Made by a program: the position numbers and the translations under genes. Under the pieces are notes generated by a model. That model had not been told where the DNA came from and searched no databases. It was given only the letters and a program-made list of their open reading frames with translations. Source: Leptospira jelokensis (GTDB lineage Bacteria; Spirochaetota; Leptospiria; Leptospirales; Leptospiraceae). From it: a stretch of 64,000 nucleotides of DNA. Shown in pieces: positions 33,687 through 42,905 of the stretch (positions are counted from its first letter, which is position 1; every line of letters starts with the position of its first letter). The stretch covers positions 744,001 to 808,000 of the forward strand of contig NZ_RQGH01000026.1 in the NCBI RefSeq assembly GCF_004769635.1, read 5' to 3'.

Positions 33687-34013
33687 ATGTCAGGATCAGA
33701 ACAAGTATTAGAAAAACTCAGCCAACTTTCCTATTTCGATAATTTAGCATTGTACTATTTGTGTAATGAAACGCCACCCCAAACATTAGCGTTGGCATTT
33801 TTGCAAATGGATGAAAAAATCGCAGGATCAATGTTAGGTGTACTAGATGTACAACGCCGAAAGTACGTTCATGAAATGATGGCCTTACAAAAAGATTCTA
33901 CAGAAGAATCGAAAAAAGCCGCAGCGGAAGGACTCCTCCTCATCGCCGACGGACTGATTTCGAGAAATTTAATTAGCAAACAAGGTCATTATTTTTTTGG
34001 GACCAAAAAATAA
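33687..34013 (+). CDS. FliG-like domain protein, stand-alone
   Basis: 108 aa. NETPPQTLALAFLQMDEKIAGSMLGVL is very like the FliG middle-domain repeat (EHPQ-TIAL-LAHLD-KAAxVL-LP), followed by two more helices. It is far shorter than FliG (about 330 aa), lacks the charged C-terminal motor domain, and no flagellar genes are nearby. It may be a small scaffold or adaptor derived from FliG. It lies 22 bp after the carboxypeptidase gene, with AAGGAATCACC before the ATG. The last 25 bp overlap the convergent DUF423 gene. Confidence 0.68.
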   Translation: MSGSEQVLEKLSQLSYFDNLALYYLCNETPPQTLALAFLQMDEKIAGSMLGVLDVQRRKYVHEMMALQKDSTEESKKAAAEGLLLIADGLISRNLISKQGHYFFGTKK

Positions 34014-34417
34014 TACATACCCAATCCCAAAAATAACCAACCTAAAAGAAAACTCACTCCTCCAAAAGGAGTGATGGCACCGAGTATTTTGATGCCGGTG
34101 ATTGCAAGTGCATACAAACTAAATGAAAAGATCAAAATTCCGATTAAAAACATCCAACTTGAAATTCTGAGAAATTTTTGGGTTTTTAAAGAAACTTCCT
34201 TGGAGTCTGCAACTAACAAGATAAAGAAGGTAAGCAGCGAAACAATACTATGGTAAAAATGATATTTGTTCCCTGTTTCAAATACCACCATTAGTTCAGG
34301 GGTGATTATTTTTTTTAATCCATGTGCGCCAAAGGCACCGATGGCAACGGCCAAAAAACCAGAGAAACATATAAGTAGAATTAAAACTAAATCCGATTGC
34401 TTCTTGACAAGTTTCAT
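33989..34417 (-). CDS. DUF423 (YgdD-like) membrane protein
   Basis: 142 aa with four membrane helices. The motif GAFGAHGLKK after the first helix and the GNKYHFYHS segment are diagnostic for DUF423, a small inner-membrane family of unknown function. The ITPFGGVSFLLGWL C-terminal motif is also present. It overlaps the FliG-like gene tail to tail by 25 bp. Confidence 0.88.
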   Translation of the reverse strand: MKLVKKQSDLVLILLICFSGFLAVAIGAFGAHGLKKIITPELMVVFETGNKYHFYHSIVSLLTFFILLVADSKEVSLKTQKFLRISSWMFLIGILIFSFSLYALAITGIKILGAITPFGGVSFLLGWLFLGLGMYYFLVPKK

Positions 34418-34438
34418 ATTGGATACTTCCTATTGCCT

Positions 34439-34774
34439 ATGACTTCAGATGCATCCGGAAAGAATACTAAATTTATAAGAGTTTGGCGACAACTCAATGT
34501 TGAAGAGATAAAAAAACAGTTATTGTATATTGATGATCTTTACGGAACCTGTGGAAACTGTAAAAAACTTGGATTAAATTATCTAAAAGACAAAAAATGC
34601 CCGGACTGCGGAATCACTTTCAAATACCTAGCAACTAAATTAAGTAAGGTGGCAGACATAGGCAAAATATTAAGTAGAATCGATAAAGAAGGATTGGATC
34701 TCACTTTAATCGAAAGAGAAGATTTTGAAAGATCTAGTGCTTCCGATGCCGCAAGAGATCTATTTAAATCATAA
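34439..34774 (+). CDS. Zinc-ribbon protein of unknown function
   Basis: 111 aa from the ATG at 34439, giving MTSDASG. The upstream in-frame ATG at 34397 lies within the divergent DUF423 gene and is less likely. CGNC and CPDC, 17 residues apart, form a zinc ribbon around residues 38-60, followed by a charged helical half. No signal peptide. I do not recognise the family; the ribbon suggests nucleic-acid or protein contact. Confidence 0.7.
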   Translation: MTSDASGKNTKFIRVWRQLNVEEIKKQLLYIDDLYGTCGNCKKLGLNYLKDKKCPDCGITFKYLATKLSKVADIGKILSRIDKEGLDLTLIEREDFERSSASDAARDLFKS

Positions 34775-34787
34775 CTCAGATAAAAAA

Positions 34788-35549
34788 CTAAAATTTAAAA
34801 GACCAACCAAATTGAGCCGTTTTGTTATGAGCGGCAGTATCTTCCCAAGCGTCAAATACACGAACCGCACGTGTGACAGCGAGAGCTGCAAAGATACCAA
34901 CTGCATTTGGTGATTCCCAAACACTCCCAGGACCTTTCACGTTTAACATGTTTTCATAAATATTTTTTTTGGGTAAATTTTCCTGAGCATATAAATAGGC
35001 ACCACCGGCCAAAATAAGATCACATAAAAGATAAATGCTCATACTCACAAATGTATCACGGTTGGTAAAAAGAGGAGAGTTCCAAGAATTGTATCCAACG
35101 GATGCCATTGGTGTGATCAAATTTAAACCTTGAGAAACAATATGGTATTTCTCCGATAAAGGAATGGCTGACTCATGTGGAGGTTTTTGTAATAACTCCT
35201 GTTCCATGATTTGTTTCCACATTTTCTCTTGTCCTCTGCGCGGCGATTCTATCCGGATGATCGAATCGGGAGAAGTTTTTCCAACTCTACCTACGTAGAT
35301 ATTAAAATCATATGGATTGTTCCATCTGTTACGATACCGATAGACAAAACCTTGTGTTTTTTCATCAGCATAAAAATCCGGATCAAGTTTATTTAATACG
35401 GCCAACAATCGAATGTTAACGTCTTCTGGGCCACCCAATATTTCAACGGTTTCACCAGCAAATAATGAATTTGGAGAAAAAATAAGTAAACCAAAGAAGA
35501 ATAAAACCTTGAGCAGGTGAATCTGAATTCCCTTTTTAAAAATTTTCAT
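34788..35549 (-). CDS. Exported protein of unknown function
   Basis: 253 aa from the ATG at 35549, which overlaps the stop of the upstream CPBP gene (ATGA). An in-frame extension to 35729 lies inside that gene and is rejected. Signal peptide (KVLFFFGLLIFSPNSLFA). The mature part has YVYRYRNRW-like aromatic segments and a hydrophobic stretch near YLLCDLILAGGAYLYA, and ends in aromatic Phe (WSFKF), so outer-membrane or envelope location is possible. Family not recognised. Confidence 0.7.
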   Translation of the reverse strand: MKIFKKGIQIHLLKVLFFFGLLIFSPNSLFAGETVEILGGPEDVNIRLLAVLNKLDPDFYADEKTQGFVYRYRNRWNNPYDFNIYVGRVGKTSPDSIIRIESPRRGQEKMWKQIMEQELLQKPPHESAIPLSEKYHIVSQGLNLITPMASVGYNSWNSPLFTNRDTFVSMSIYLLCDLILAGGAYLYAQENLPKKNIYENMLNVKGPGSVWESPNAVGIFAALAVTRAVRVFDAWEDTAAHNKTAQFGWSFKF

Positions 35550-36445
35550 GATTGGACCACTGGTAATTGAAGATATGCATTGATTAAACCTATTGAATTG
35601 TATGTTGCATGACAAGCCATCGCAATCCATAGATTTCCTGTTTTGATGTATAAATAACCGAAAAACATTCCCACACCACAAATGATGAATGGAATGGCAA
35701 CTGAAGTTCCTTCTCCATAATGCAACCAACCAAACAAAAGAGAGACGATAAGTAGTCCTTCTTGGCTTAACCCTTTATCGATAAATGATTTCAGTAAAAA
35801 TCCTCTAAAGAAAATTTCCTCTAAAATTCCAGTGATGATTCCGACCACATAAATTCCCCAGGCTAATAAATAACCATTTCCTTGAAGGGAGAGGTATAAT
35901 TTTTTTGCAAACACTCCTGAATCCAAAGGAACCGATAACTTCTCCAGGATAGATCCAAAAAGGATCACTACAAAAAAACAAATGAGTCCGTTTACAAATC
36001 CACGTAATAAAATTGGAATTGAAAGTTCATCTTGTAAGTCAGTGACAGGGATTTGTAAAACCTTTTTGTATAATAGGTACCCAAGTCCCACATAACATAG
36101 AAACCATGGAATTGAAATTCCTAATAAGTAATGAGGTTTGTCAGAAAATACTAAATCGTAAAATTCGCTGAAAAGTACATTGGGATTTTCAGTGATTTCT
36201 TTTTGGAATTGGTCCTTGATCGGAGTGATTACTTTTTGGTATTCCGAAAGTAAACCCGAAAAGTCAAGCTTACCTTCCGAGTATTCTTCATAGAGCGGTT
36301 GGATTTGTTCTTCGGGAATCCTATGGTTCAAAACCGAATGGTTCACAAAGGCCAAAAAGAAAACGGAATAAAAAAAAGAACAAACATAAACGAGACCAAA
36401 TGAATAGGCTGTGAGCCGAAAGATCTCAAAAAATCGATTCTGCAT
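35546..36445 (-). CDS. CPBP family intramembrane metalloprotease
   Basis: 299 aa with about eight membrane helices. The CPBP (CAAX/Abi) motifs are seen in order: EEIFFRGFL (EExxxR), a histidine in FGWLHYGEG and the last His in ACHATYNS. It has a large extracytoplasmic loop after the first helix (about residues 35-85). Members cleave prenylated or membrane peptides, and some give bacteriocin self-immunity. It is translationally coupled to the exported protein gene downstream, which may be its partner or substrate. Confidence 0.88.
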   Translation of the reverse strand: MQNRFFEIFRLTAYSFGLVYVCSFFYSVFFLAFVNHSVLNHRIPEEQIQPLYEEYSEGKLDFSGLLSEYQKVITPIKDQFQKEITENPNVLFSEFYDLVFSDKPHYLLGISIPWFLCYVGLGYLLYKKVLQIPVTDLQDELSIPILLRGFVNGLICFFVVILFGSILEKLSVPLDSGVFAKKLYLSLQGNGYLLAWGIYVVGIITGILEEIFFRGFLLKSFIDKGLSQEGLLIVSLLFGWLHYGEGTSVAIPFIICGVGMFFGYLYIKTGNLWIAMACHATYNSIGLINAYLQLPVVQS

Positions 36446-36523
36446 CTGCCTTACAGTTCCTCAATTTCGGCAAGAATCGTCATCGTTTTTTTGGGAAATG
36501 GTCGATAATCAGTTTAGAAGATT

Positions 36524-37426
36524 ATGTCTAAAACCGTCGTTTTTCTCAAATGGACTGTGATTTTGCTCAATTTGGGTCTCACAAACCAGTTGTTTTCTGG
36601 CCCTCTCACACTTGCGAATTTAGACTATAGCAACCCAATACTCAAAAATCTTCGTTCCGAAATCAAAGAAAATCTAAGAATCTCGAAGTCGGGAACCAAA
36701 AGTGAAAACCTAATTCCCCTTAAATATTACGAATACAAAGTCCAAAAGGAAGATAATTTCTTCAAAATCATGGCTCGTACGGGAATGGATTTGGAAACTT
36801 TATCTTCTGTAAATGAGTTAAGTTCCCCACATGATTTATCACCCGGTATGGTTTTGGAAATTCCCAATATGCGGGGAACGTTCCATCCAGAAGAAACAGA
36901 GGCAAATGAAAAAACCAAACTTACATTGGCCAATCAGTACCAAATCAATCCAAACAAATTACAGTTTGATGCAGAACGAGGGAAATGGTTTTTGCCTGGG
37001 ATTTCGATGGGCAAATCAGAAAAATCATTTTTTTACGGATTTGGTTTTCAGTTTCCACTAACAGCCGCTAGAATATCTTCCAATTTCGGAAAACGATTGG
37101 ATCCTTTTACCAAAAAAGAAACTTTCCACGGTGGACTTGATATGGCCGCCAAACAAGGATCAGATGTATTTTCTTCGATGGATGGTGTAGTGAGATTTGT
37201 GGGAGAACAGGGAGGTTACGGAAATTTAATCATCATCAAACATAGTTTGGGATATGAAACTATGTATGGTCATTTACTTAACTTCTTTGTAAAACATGGC
37301 CAAAAAGTAAAAAAAGGCGAAAAAATTGGACAAGTTGGGCAAACAGGTAGAGCGACCGGTCCACATTTACATTTTGAAATTAGAAGAAATTCAAAAAGAC
37401 AAAGGCCTATTTTCCAATCACATTAA
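36524..37426 (+). CDS. LysM and M23 (LytM) peptidase
   Basis: 300 aa. Signal peptide (to about residue 25), LysM domain (about 70-120: YKVQKEDNFFKIMARTG and LSPGMVLEIP), then an M23 peptidase domain (about 185-295). The M23 zinc ligands are visible: His in FHGGLDM with its Asp, and HLHFEIR at the C-terminus with preceding GH in YGHL. A periplasmic peptidoglycan endopeptidase or amidase activator of the NlpD/EnvC type. Upstream gene is divergent. Confidence 0.9.
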   Translation: MSKTVVFLKWTVILLNLGLTNQLFSGPLTLANLDYSNPILKNLRSEIKENLRISKSGTKSENLIPLKYYEYKVQKEDNFFKIMARTGMDLETLSSVNELSSPHDLSPGMVLEIPNMRGTFHPEETEANEKTKLTLANQYQINPNKLQFDAERGKWFLPGISMGKSEKSFFYGFGFQFPLTAARISSNFGKRLDPFTKKETFHGGLDMAAKQGSDVFSSMDGVVRFVGEQGGYGNLIIIKHSLGYETMYGHLLNFFVKHGQKVKKGEKIGQVGQTGRATGPHLHFEIRRNSKRQRPIFQSH

Positions 37427-37472
37427 AAAAAGATTTTACGACCTTTCTTGATTGTGTTACTTCTTGGAGACA

Positions 37473-38648
37473 ATGGACTTTGAAATTCCCCAAGAAGTAG
37501 AATCACTTCGTAAAAATATCCAAAACTTTATCACTGAAGAAATCATTCCTCTGGAAAAACATTATGACTATGAAAAAGGTCGAATGCCAGAAGCCATTAA
37601 CCAACAAGCGCGCGCTAAAGTAAAGGAAGCTGGTTTTTGGACACCTCACCTTCCAAAATCGGAAGGAGGATTGGGGTTAGATTTGATTGGGACATGCATC
37701 ATTTTTAGTGAACTTGGTCGTTCACCAATTGCACCGTATATTTTTAATTGTGATGCACCTGATGAAGGGAATATGCACTTACTTTCGTTAGCTGCAACTG
37801 AAAAACAAAAAGAATTAATTCTGCACCCTCTCATCAAAGGGGAACTTCGTACCGCATTTGCAATGACAGAACCATCTCCTGGTGCTGGATCTGACCCTAC
37901 ATCACTCCAAACCAATGCAGAAAAACAAGGGGATAAATACATCTTAAATGGGCGGAAGTGGTATTGTACCGGTGCCAATGGAGCCAAGTATTTAATCGTT
38001 ATAGCAAAGGTGAATGGAAGTTTTCGTAAAACGACAATGTTTCTTGTTCCAACCGATTCCAAAGGGTATACGATGGTGCGGGAAATTGAACTGATGGGTT
38101 CCCACGGGCCTGGTGGTCATTGTGAACTTAATTTTGAAAATGTGGAAGTTCCCGAGGATATGGTTCTCGGAAGGGTTGGAGAAGGGTTTAGGTTGTCACA
38201 AGAAAGGTTGGGACCTGCTCGCCTTACACACTGTATGCGATGGACAGGAATGGCAAGGCGCGCCCTTTCGATTGCTAGAAGTTATGCGAAAGAAAGAGAA
38301 GTGTTTAGCGCAAGGATAGCAGACCACCAAGGTATCCAGTGGATGTTTGCAGAACGGGCCACAGAAATTGAAATGGCCTTTCTATTAACACTCAAGGCAG
38401 CATGGCTCTTAAAAATGGGAAAAGACGCAAGGCAAGAAACATCGATGGCAAAGTGGAAAGTGAGTGAGTCTTTGTGTAACACGATCGATACGGCCATTCA
38501 AATTTGTGGTGGGAAAGGGTATTCAAGAGACTTACCACTCGAATTGTTTTATCGCGACGCGAGGGCTGCAAGGATTGCCGATGGACCTTCCGAAGTACAC
38601 AAAATGGTCATTGGTCGAAACTATGTATCAGAGAAGTGGGATTTTTAA
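37473..38648 (+). CDS. Acyl-CoA dehydrogenase, ACAD10/11- and LvaC-like
   Basis: 391 aa from ATG 37473 with GGAG just before; TTG 37452 is rejected. FAD acyl-CoA dehydrogenase fold: [15 protein letters not shown] for the flavin, and a C-terminal [13 protein letters not shown]. The usual YEGT catalytic stretch is replaced by [11 protein letters not shown], the signature I know from ACAD10/ACAD11 (LADGPDEVH). First gene of a four-gene operon with an APH-like kinase (6 bp on), a DUF6285-like protein and a histidine phosphatase. In the Pseudomonas levulinate pathway the homologous enzyme handles a phosphorylated acyl-CoA. The present substrate is inferred to be 4-phosphoacyl-CoA or a relative. 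Confidence 0.85.
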   Translation: MDFEIPQEVESLRKNIQNFITEEIIPLEKHYDYEKGRMPEAINQQARAKVKEAGFWTPHLPKSEGGLGLDLIGTCIIFSELGRSPIAPYIFNCDAPDEGNMHLLSLAATEKQKELILHPLIKGELRTAFAMTEPSPGAGSDPTSLQTNAEKQGDKYILNGRKWYCTGANGAKYLIVIAKVNGSFRKTTMFLVPTDSKGYTMVREIELMGSHGPGGHCELNFENVEVPEDMVLGRVGEGFRLSQERLGPARLTHCMRWTGMARRALSIARSYAKEREVFSARIADHQGIQWMFAERATEIEMAFLLTLKAAWLLKMGKDARQETSMAKWKVSESLCNTIDTAIQICGGKGYSRDLPLELFYRDARAARIADGPSEVHKMVIGRNYVSEKWDF

Positions 38649-38654
38649 CTGATT

Positions 38655-39686
38655 ATGGACATCAAAGAACTTCAGGCGAAAGTAGAAGTCCATCTCAGTT
38701 CAGTTTGGAAGGAACCTGTAAAGATAACTGAGATTTTTCATTTGAGTGGAGGCGCATGCCAAGACAATTATGCTTTGGATCTTGTTTCCAATTCTACCAA
38801 AAAGTCCGTTGTTTTGCGAACGGATAAAGGTGGAAGTTTGCTCTCTTCTTTATCAAAACGAGATGAATACAAAGTAGCGGAACTGGTTTTTAAGGCAGGT
38901 GTCAAAACTCCCACTCCAGTGTATTTAGAAGAAGAGGCATCAGTCATTGGTTCTCCATTTTTCCTGATGGAAAAAATTGCAGGAAAAGCTACTGGTCGCT
39001 ACATCACCAAAGACAAAGAATTGGATGTGTATCGTAAAACCAAAATGGTTTCTGACCTTGCTTCCAATTTGGCAAAACTGCATACAGTCACTCCTGAATC
39101 CGTAAATGATGAAGATCTAAAACAAAAATTAAAGTTAGTTACGATTCAAAATTATATACCAATCGCAATCGCTGATCTACGTAAGTCACTAGATGAACTA
39201 CCAGAAGCTCATCCTGCCATCGAATTGTGTTTAAATTGGATGGAATCAAATACACCTAACATTGATAAAATTGTGTTGGTACATGGTGATTATCGAACTG
39301 GCAACTTTATGATGAATCCAGACGGTCTTCAAGGGATATTGGATTTTGAGTTTGCACACTGGGGGGATCGCCACGAAGACATTGCGTGGTTGTGTATGCG
39401 GGATTGGCGGTTTGGTCGCCTAAACAAAGAAGTTGGTGGCTTTGGTGACAGGAACGATTTTTATAAAGAATATGAAGCCACTTCAGGGATCCAAGTAGAT
39501 CCATTCAAAGTGACCTTTTGGGAAATTATGGGAAATATTCGTTGGGCAATTGGAAGTGCGCAACAAGCAGAAAGGCATTTGTCAGGCAAAGACAAAGGGA
39601 TTGAACTTGCTTCCATTGGAAGGAGGACGGCAGAAATGGAATGGGAAGCCATGCGTCTCATTGAGGAGATAAACAATGCAGTATAG
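38655..39686 (+). CDS. Aminoglycoside-phosphotransferase-fold kinase, LvaA/ACAD11-like
   Basis: 343 aa. The APH fold is shown by VVLRTDKGG, the Brenner motif VHGDYRTGNFMM (catalytic Asp) and the Mg-binding DFEFAHWGDRHEDIAW. It follows the ACAD by 6 bp and overlaps the next gene by 11 bp. In mammals this domain is fused to ACAD11, and in Pseudomonas the separate LvaA phosphorylates 4-hydroxyacyl-CoA. Antibiotic resistance is unlikely because of the operon context. Role inferred: 4-hydroxyacyl-CoA kinase. Confidence 0.85.
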   Translation: MDIKELQAKVEVHLSSVWKEPVKITEIFHLSGGACQDNYALDLVSNSTKKSVVLRTDKGGSLLSSLSKRDEYKVAELVFKAGVKTPTPVYLEEEASVIGSPFFLMEKIAGKATGRYITKDKELDVYRKTKMVSDLASNLAKLHTVTPESVNDEDLKQKLKLVTIQNYIPIAIADLRKSLDELPEAHPAIELCLNWMESNTPNIDKIVLVHGDYRTGNFMMNPDGLQGILDFEFAHWGDRHEDIAWLCMRDWRFGRLNKEVGGFGDRNDFYKEYEATSGIQVDPFKVTFWEIMGNIRWAIGSAQQAERHLSGKDKGIELASIGRRTAEMEWEAMRLIEEINNAV

Positions 39687-40140
39687 ACCAGACTCAAAAG
39701 AATTACTCCAAGCGATCCAAGACTTTCTCATGAAAGAGTTACTTCCAAAATTGGAAGGTGATGATTTATTATCTTATAAAACTTTAGTTTCCTGGAATAT
39801 GTTAGGTGTGATTGCAAGAGAAATTGATCATTCAGATTTTTCAAACACCTGGTCGGAAATTTTAGAATCAAATTTGTCTATTTGCGATTTAGAAAACAAA
39901 TACCCAATGGATACCTTTCATAAACTATCCAAAAAAGAAAAAAGTAAAGTGCTTCGCGAATGGAACCAAAATCTTGCATTGCTCATTCGTAAAAAATCCA
40001 AATTTTCAGAAACTCATCAATTTGAACCCTCCCAAATCAAAATAGAATTGGATATAAAACCAAAAAGCCAGGTTTGGAATTTGGTCAAATCACAATTAAA
40101 AGAAAACCTATCCGTCTCCAATCCGAGGTTCCAAACTTAA
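39676..40140 (+). CDS. DUF6285-like helical protein, LvaB-like
   Basis: 154 aa, helical. The start YRPDSKELLQAIQDFL and the segment SYKTLVSWNMLGVIAREI match the small DUF6285 proteins that sit after APH-like kinases in acyl-CoA gene clusters. In the Pseudomonas levulinate pathway the LvaB protein is needed along with LvaA for kinase activity. I believe it belongs to the same family, from memory. It overlaps the kinase gene by 11 bp with GGAG before the ATG, and abuts the phosphatase gene with no gap. Confidence 0.7.
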   Translation: MQYRPDSKELLQAIQDFLMKELLPKLEGDDLLSYKTLVSWNMLGVIAREIDHSDFSNTWSEILESNLSICDLENKYPMDTFHKLSKKEKSKVLREWNQNLALLIRKKSKFSETHQFEPSQIKIELDIKPKSQVWNLVKSQLKENLSVSNPRFQT

Positions 40141-40854
40141 ATGTCGTATTTGTATTTAGTAAGGCATGGACAGGCGGATCGACTTGGTAAAAATTATGAC
40201 CAACTAACAGAACTTGGATGGAAACAAGGCAAACTTTTGGGTGAATACTTCAAAAATCACAGAATTGAATTTGATTCCGTTTATACTGGTACATTGAACC
40301 GACAAAAACAAACCGCGGAAGCAATCATCAAAAGTTTTTCCTCAGATCGTTTTTGTATCCCTGACCCGTTGGAAAATTCTGCTTGGGACGAATTTGATTC
40401 TCGAATGTGGTTAGGTATCGCTGCCAAAATTCGGAATTCTAACGAAAATTTTGCAAAATTATACGAATCCTATAAACAATCCTGGGAAGAAGGAAAGGAA
40501 GAAACTCGTAGTTACTTCCAAGAACTCATACAACTTGTGTTAGCGGATTGGGTGAATGGAGTTTGGGATCCAGTAGAACCATACACATTCAAAGAATATG
40601 TTCAAAAAGTTAAACAGGGTCCAAAGGAAATTCCAAATGATGTGAAAAGCACTTTGGTAGTTTCTTCCAGTACTCCGATTGCCATTATGATGGGACTTTC
40701 TTGCAAAATGGATCTTAAAGAATATCCAATCTTTATGAAGTCCATTTTGAATTCATCTCTTAGTGTCTTCCGTCGTGTTTCGGACGGATGGGAACCTGTG
40801 AGTTGGAACGGGACTCCTCATTTACAAGATCCTGATCTCATAACGATCGTATAA
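40141..40854 (+). CDS. Histidine phosphatase superfamily protein
   Basis: 237 aa. YLYLVRHGQAD carries the catalytic RHG (His9), YTGTLNRQKQTAEAI supports the second Arg, and SSSTPIAIM replaces the usual second His-motif region. It starts at the base right after the DUF6285-like stop and so is the fourth gene of the operon. Possible job: removing phosphate from a misphosphorylated or dead-end acyl-CoA. Phosphoglycerate mutase activity is not expected because of the context. Confidence 0.85.
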   Translation: MSYLYLVRHGQADRLGKNYDQLTELGWKQGKLLGEYFKNHRIEFDSVYTGTLNRQKQTAEAIIKSFSSDRFCIPDPLENSAWDEFDSRMWLGIAAKIRNSNENFAKLYESYKQSWEEGKEETRSYFQELIQLVLADWVNGVWDPVEPYTFKEYVQKVKQGPKEIPNDVKSTLVVSSSTPIAIMMGLSCKMDLKEYPIFMKSILNSSLSVFRRVSDGWEPVSWNGTPHLQDPDLITIV

Positions 40855-40871
40855 GCTTTCGAATGGTTAGA

Positions 40872-41573
40872 TCATTGGGCAAAAGAAGAAAGTAACTTCA
40901 CTCGGTTTTTTGCTTTTTGCCCCCAACCTGACCTAGGATAATTTTTATACAAATGGTCCATGGCTGCCAGTTCTTCTTCATTTGTTTTGCTATACCGAAC
41001 TGTAATTTTTGGTTCCTCTTGGAATTTAAAGTCTACGGTAACATGAAAACTTCCCATAAATACAACCGTTCCTGGTAATAAATCAATTCTTGATTTTCGA
41101 ATATCATCCAATTCAAAATCGATATCAATTTTATTTGGTTGTTTAGTGCTACCGAATGCAAAATCAGAAGCGCCACGATTTAATAAATGAATTGCATCAA
41201 AGATTTCGTATTGGCCTTCTTTTAAGTTTTGAAAGTAATAATAGTGACCAGAACTTTCACTGTATTCGATTGATTTTTCCCCTTTGCGTAAGGTAACTTT
41301 TTGGAAACGTGGGTCAATCAGTTCATCCAATATCATTTCATCTTTTACGATTGTCATATGCACAATGATCAAACTACTTTGCGAATTTTTTGGACCAAAA
41401 CTGGAGCATTCAGGGAACAAATAGGTAACGAAAAGTAAAATCAAAATTTTACGAAACACTCCAGAAGTGATTTTCTCCCATTTAGAAATTTTTTTCCCTT
41501 CTAATTGTGTTTCGTTGTTAGTTTCCATTTCAGTATGCTTTTCATTTTCCGAATTTGAACTCATGTTTGGCAA
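40872..41573 (-). CDS. Putative membrane-anchored or lipoprotein of unknown function
   Basis: 233 aa. A polar N-terminal tail of about 40 residues precedes a hydrophobic segment (ILILLFVTYLFPECSS), which has an LFPEC lipobox-like site. The N-tail is longer than in normal signal peptides, so the true start may be later or the protein is simply membrane anchored. The mature part is beta rich with a helical C-terminus (AAMDHLYKNYPRSGWGQKA). It follows the aldo/keto reductase by 5 bp, so cotranscription is likely. Confidence 0.65.
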   Translation of the reverse strand: MPNMSSNSENEKHTEMETNNETQLEGKKISKWEKITSGVFRKILILLFVTYLFPECSSFGPKNSQSSLIIVHMTIVKDEMILDELIDPRFQKVTLRKGEKSIEYSESSGHYYYFQNLKEGQYEIFDAIHLLNRGASDFAFGSTKQPNKIDIDFELDDIRKSRIDLLPGTVVFMGSFHVTVDFKFQEEPKITVRYSKTNEEELAAMDHLYKNYPRSGWGQKAKNRVKLLSSFAQ

Positions 41574-41578
41574 AGTCC

Positions 41579-42595
41579 TTAACCCATTGGGTATTGAATT
41601 TTTTTAGAAACAGCATTGATCTCGGACAAAATTTCATCGGAAAGGATGACATCAGTCGCCTTCAAAGATTCTTCTAACTGTTCTACAGTATTGGCACCAA
41701 TGATTGTGGAAGCTACGAAATCATGTTGTTTGCTCCAGGCAACTGACATGACAGTCGAACTCATTCCATACTTTGTCGCAATTTCCATTAATTCTTTTGT
41801 AGATGCTAATGTTTGTTCGTTTAGGAATCGATTTGACATCCTTTTTTGTCTTTCTCCTTCCACCATATAACGAACAAAACGTGCCCCTTCAGGCTTTGTT
41901 GTTCCATTGTATTTTCCTGTGAGGACACCACCTGCAAGTGGAGAATAAGGTAATAAGGATACACCTTCCTTTCGGCAAACCTGAGCCAACTCATCTTCAA
42001 AACGGCGATTCAAAATGGAAAAATTATTTTGGATGGAGTCATATCGGATTAAATTGTATTTATCTGATGTCCAAAGGCTTTTCATAAGTCCGAATGAGGT
42101 TTCATTGGAACAACCTGCATACCGGATTTTGCCTTCTTCCTTTAACTCTGTGAGTGCTTCCATGGTTTCGTCATAAGAAACATCATGGTCAGGCCAATGT
42201 GTTTGGTACAAGTCTATGGTTTCAACACCTAACCGTTGCAAGGATCCTTCGATTGCTCTACGGATATGGTATTTATCAAGGGCAGTTTTCCCTTCACGGA
42301 GTGGTGGGCTAAACCATCCATGTCCAGGGCCTGCTACTTTCGTGGCGATCAGGATCCCATCTCTAGGTTTTGTTTTTAGCCACTTTCCAAAAATCTCTTC
42401 TGTTCGATGTACCCATGATTTTTGTGGTGGAACCGGATAAATTTCTGCCGTATCGTAAAAATCAATGCCAGCATCATAGGCTCGGTCTAAAATCCGAAAC
42501 GCCTCATCTTCGTTACATGAAGATCCAAAAGTCATGGTTCCCATACAAATTTCGGAAACCACCATTCCTGTTTTTCCAAGTCTTCGTTTTTTCAT
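41579..42595 (-). CDS. Aldo/keto reductase (Tas-like)
   Basis: 338 aa TIM barrel. Catalytic tetrad seen: Asp in FYDTAE, Tyr in the following IYPVPP segment, Lys in IATKVAG and His in YQTHWPD. The YPVPP stretch after the DTAE motif and the length are like E. coli Tas. Ends with [12 protein letters not shown]. It reduces aldehydes and ketones with NADPH. It starts 1 bp from the acylphosphatase stop, in an acylphosphatase-AKR-lipoprotein operon. Confidence 0.92.
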   Translation of the reverse strand: MKKRRLGKTGMVVSEICMGTMTFGSSCNEDEAFRILDRAYDAGIDFYDTAEIYPVPPQKSWVHRTEEIFGKWLKTKPRDGILIATKVAGPGHGWFSPPLREGKTALDKYHIRRAIEGSLQRLGVETIDLYQTHWPDHDVSYDETMEALTELKEEGKIRYAGCSNETSFGLMKSLWTSDKYNLIRYDSIQNNFSILNRRFEDELAQVCRKEGVSLLPYSPLAGGVLTGKYNGTTKPEGARFVRYMVEGERQKRMSNRFLNEQTLASTKELMEIATKYGMSSTVMSVAWSKQHDFVASTIIGANTVEQLEESLKATDVILSDEILSEINAVSKKIQYPMG

Positions 42596-42596
42596 G

Positions 42597-42884
42597 TTAT
42601 TTTTTAATTAAAAAAGTTTTGAATTGGTTTTTGGGATCACTCCATTCAATCACATGATCCTTAACCTTTGCCTTAGTAGGTCCACGTTGCATTGCACGGT
42701 ATAAATCTTCGATAAAGAGTTTGTCTCCTTCAACTACGGCTTCAACTTCCCCATTTGGCAAGTTTTGTGTATAACCTTTGAGTCTCATTTCTTGGGCTTT
42801 TTGTAAGATATAATACCGAAATCCCACACCCTGTACGGTTCCCCGCACTAAAATTCTTGCTCTCGCTTCTTCTGATTTTCCCAA
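42597..42884 (-). CDS. acyP: Acylphosphatase
   Basis: 95 aa. [17 protein letters not shown] holds the phosphate-binding loop and catalytic Arg, and the catalytic Asn is in [16 protein letters not shown]. It hydrolyses acyl phosphates such as carbamoyl phosphate and 1,3-bisphosphoglycerate. Full length. It is 21 bp downstream of rppH in the same direction. Confidence 0.94.
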   Translation of the reverse strand: MGKSEEARARILVRGTVQGVGFRYYILQKAQEMRLKGYTQNLPNGEVEAVVEGDKLFIEDLYRAMQRGPTKAKVKDHVIEWSDPKNQFKTFLIKK

Positions 42885-42905
42885 AGATTGTCTCCTACAA
42901 TTACC

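Noticed and set aside
38655..39686. Aminoglycoside resistance kinase.
   Set aside because: APH fold is shared with acyl-CoA-linked kinases, and the operon context with ACAD and DUF6285-like genes points to metabolism.
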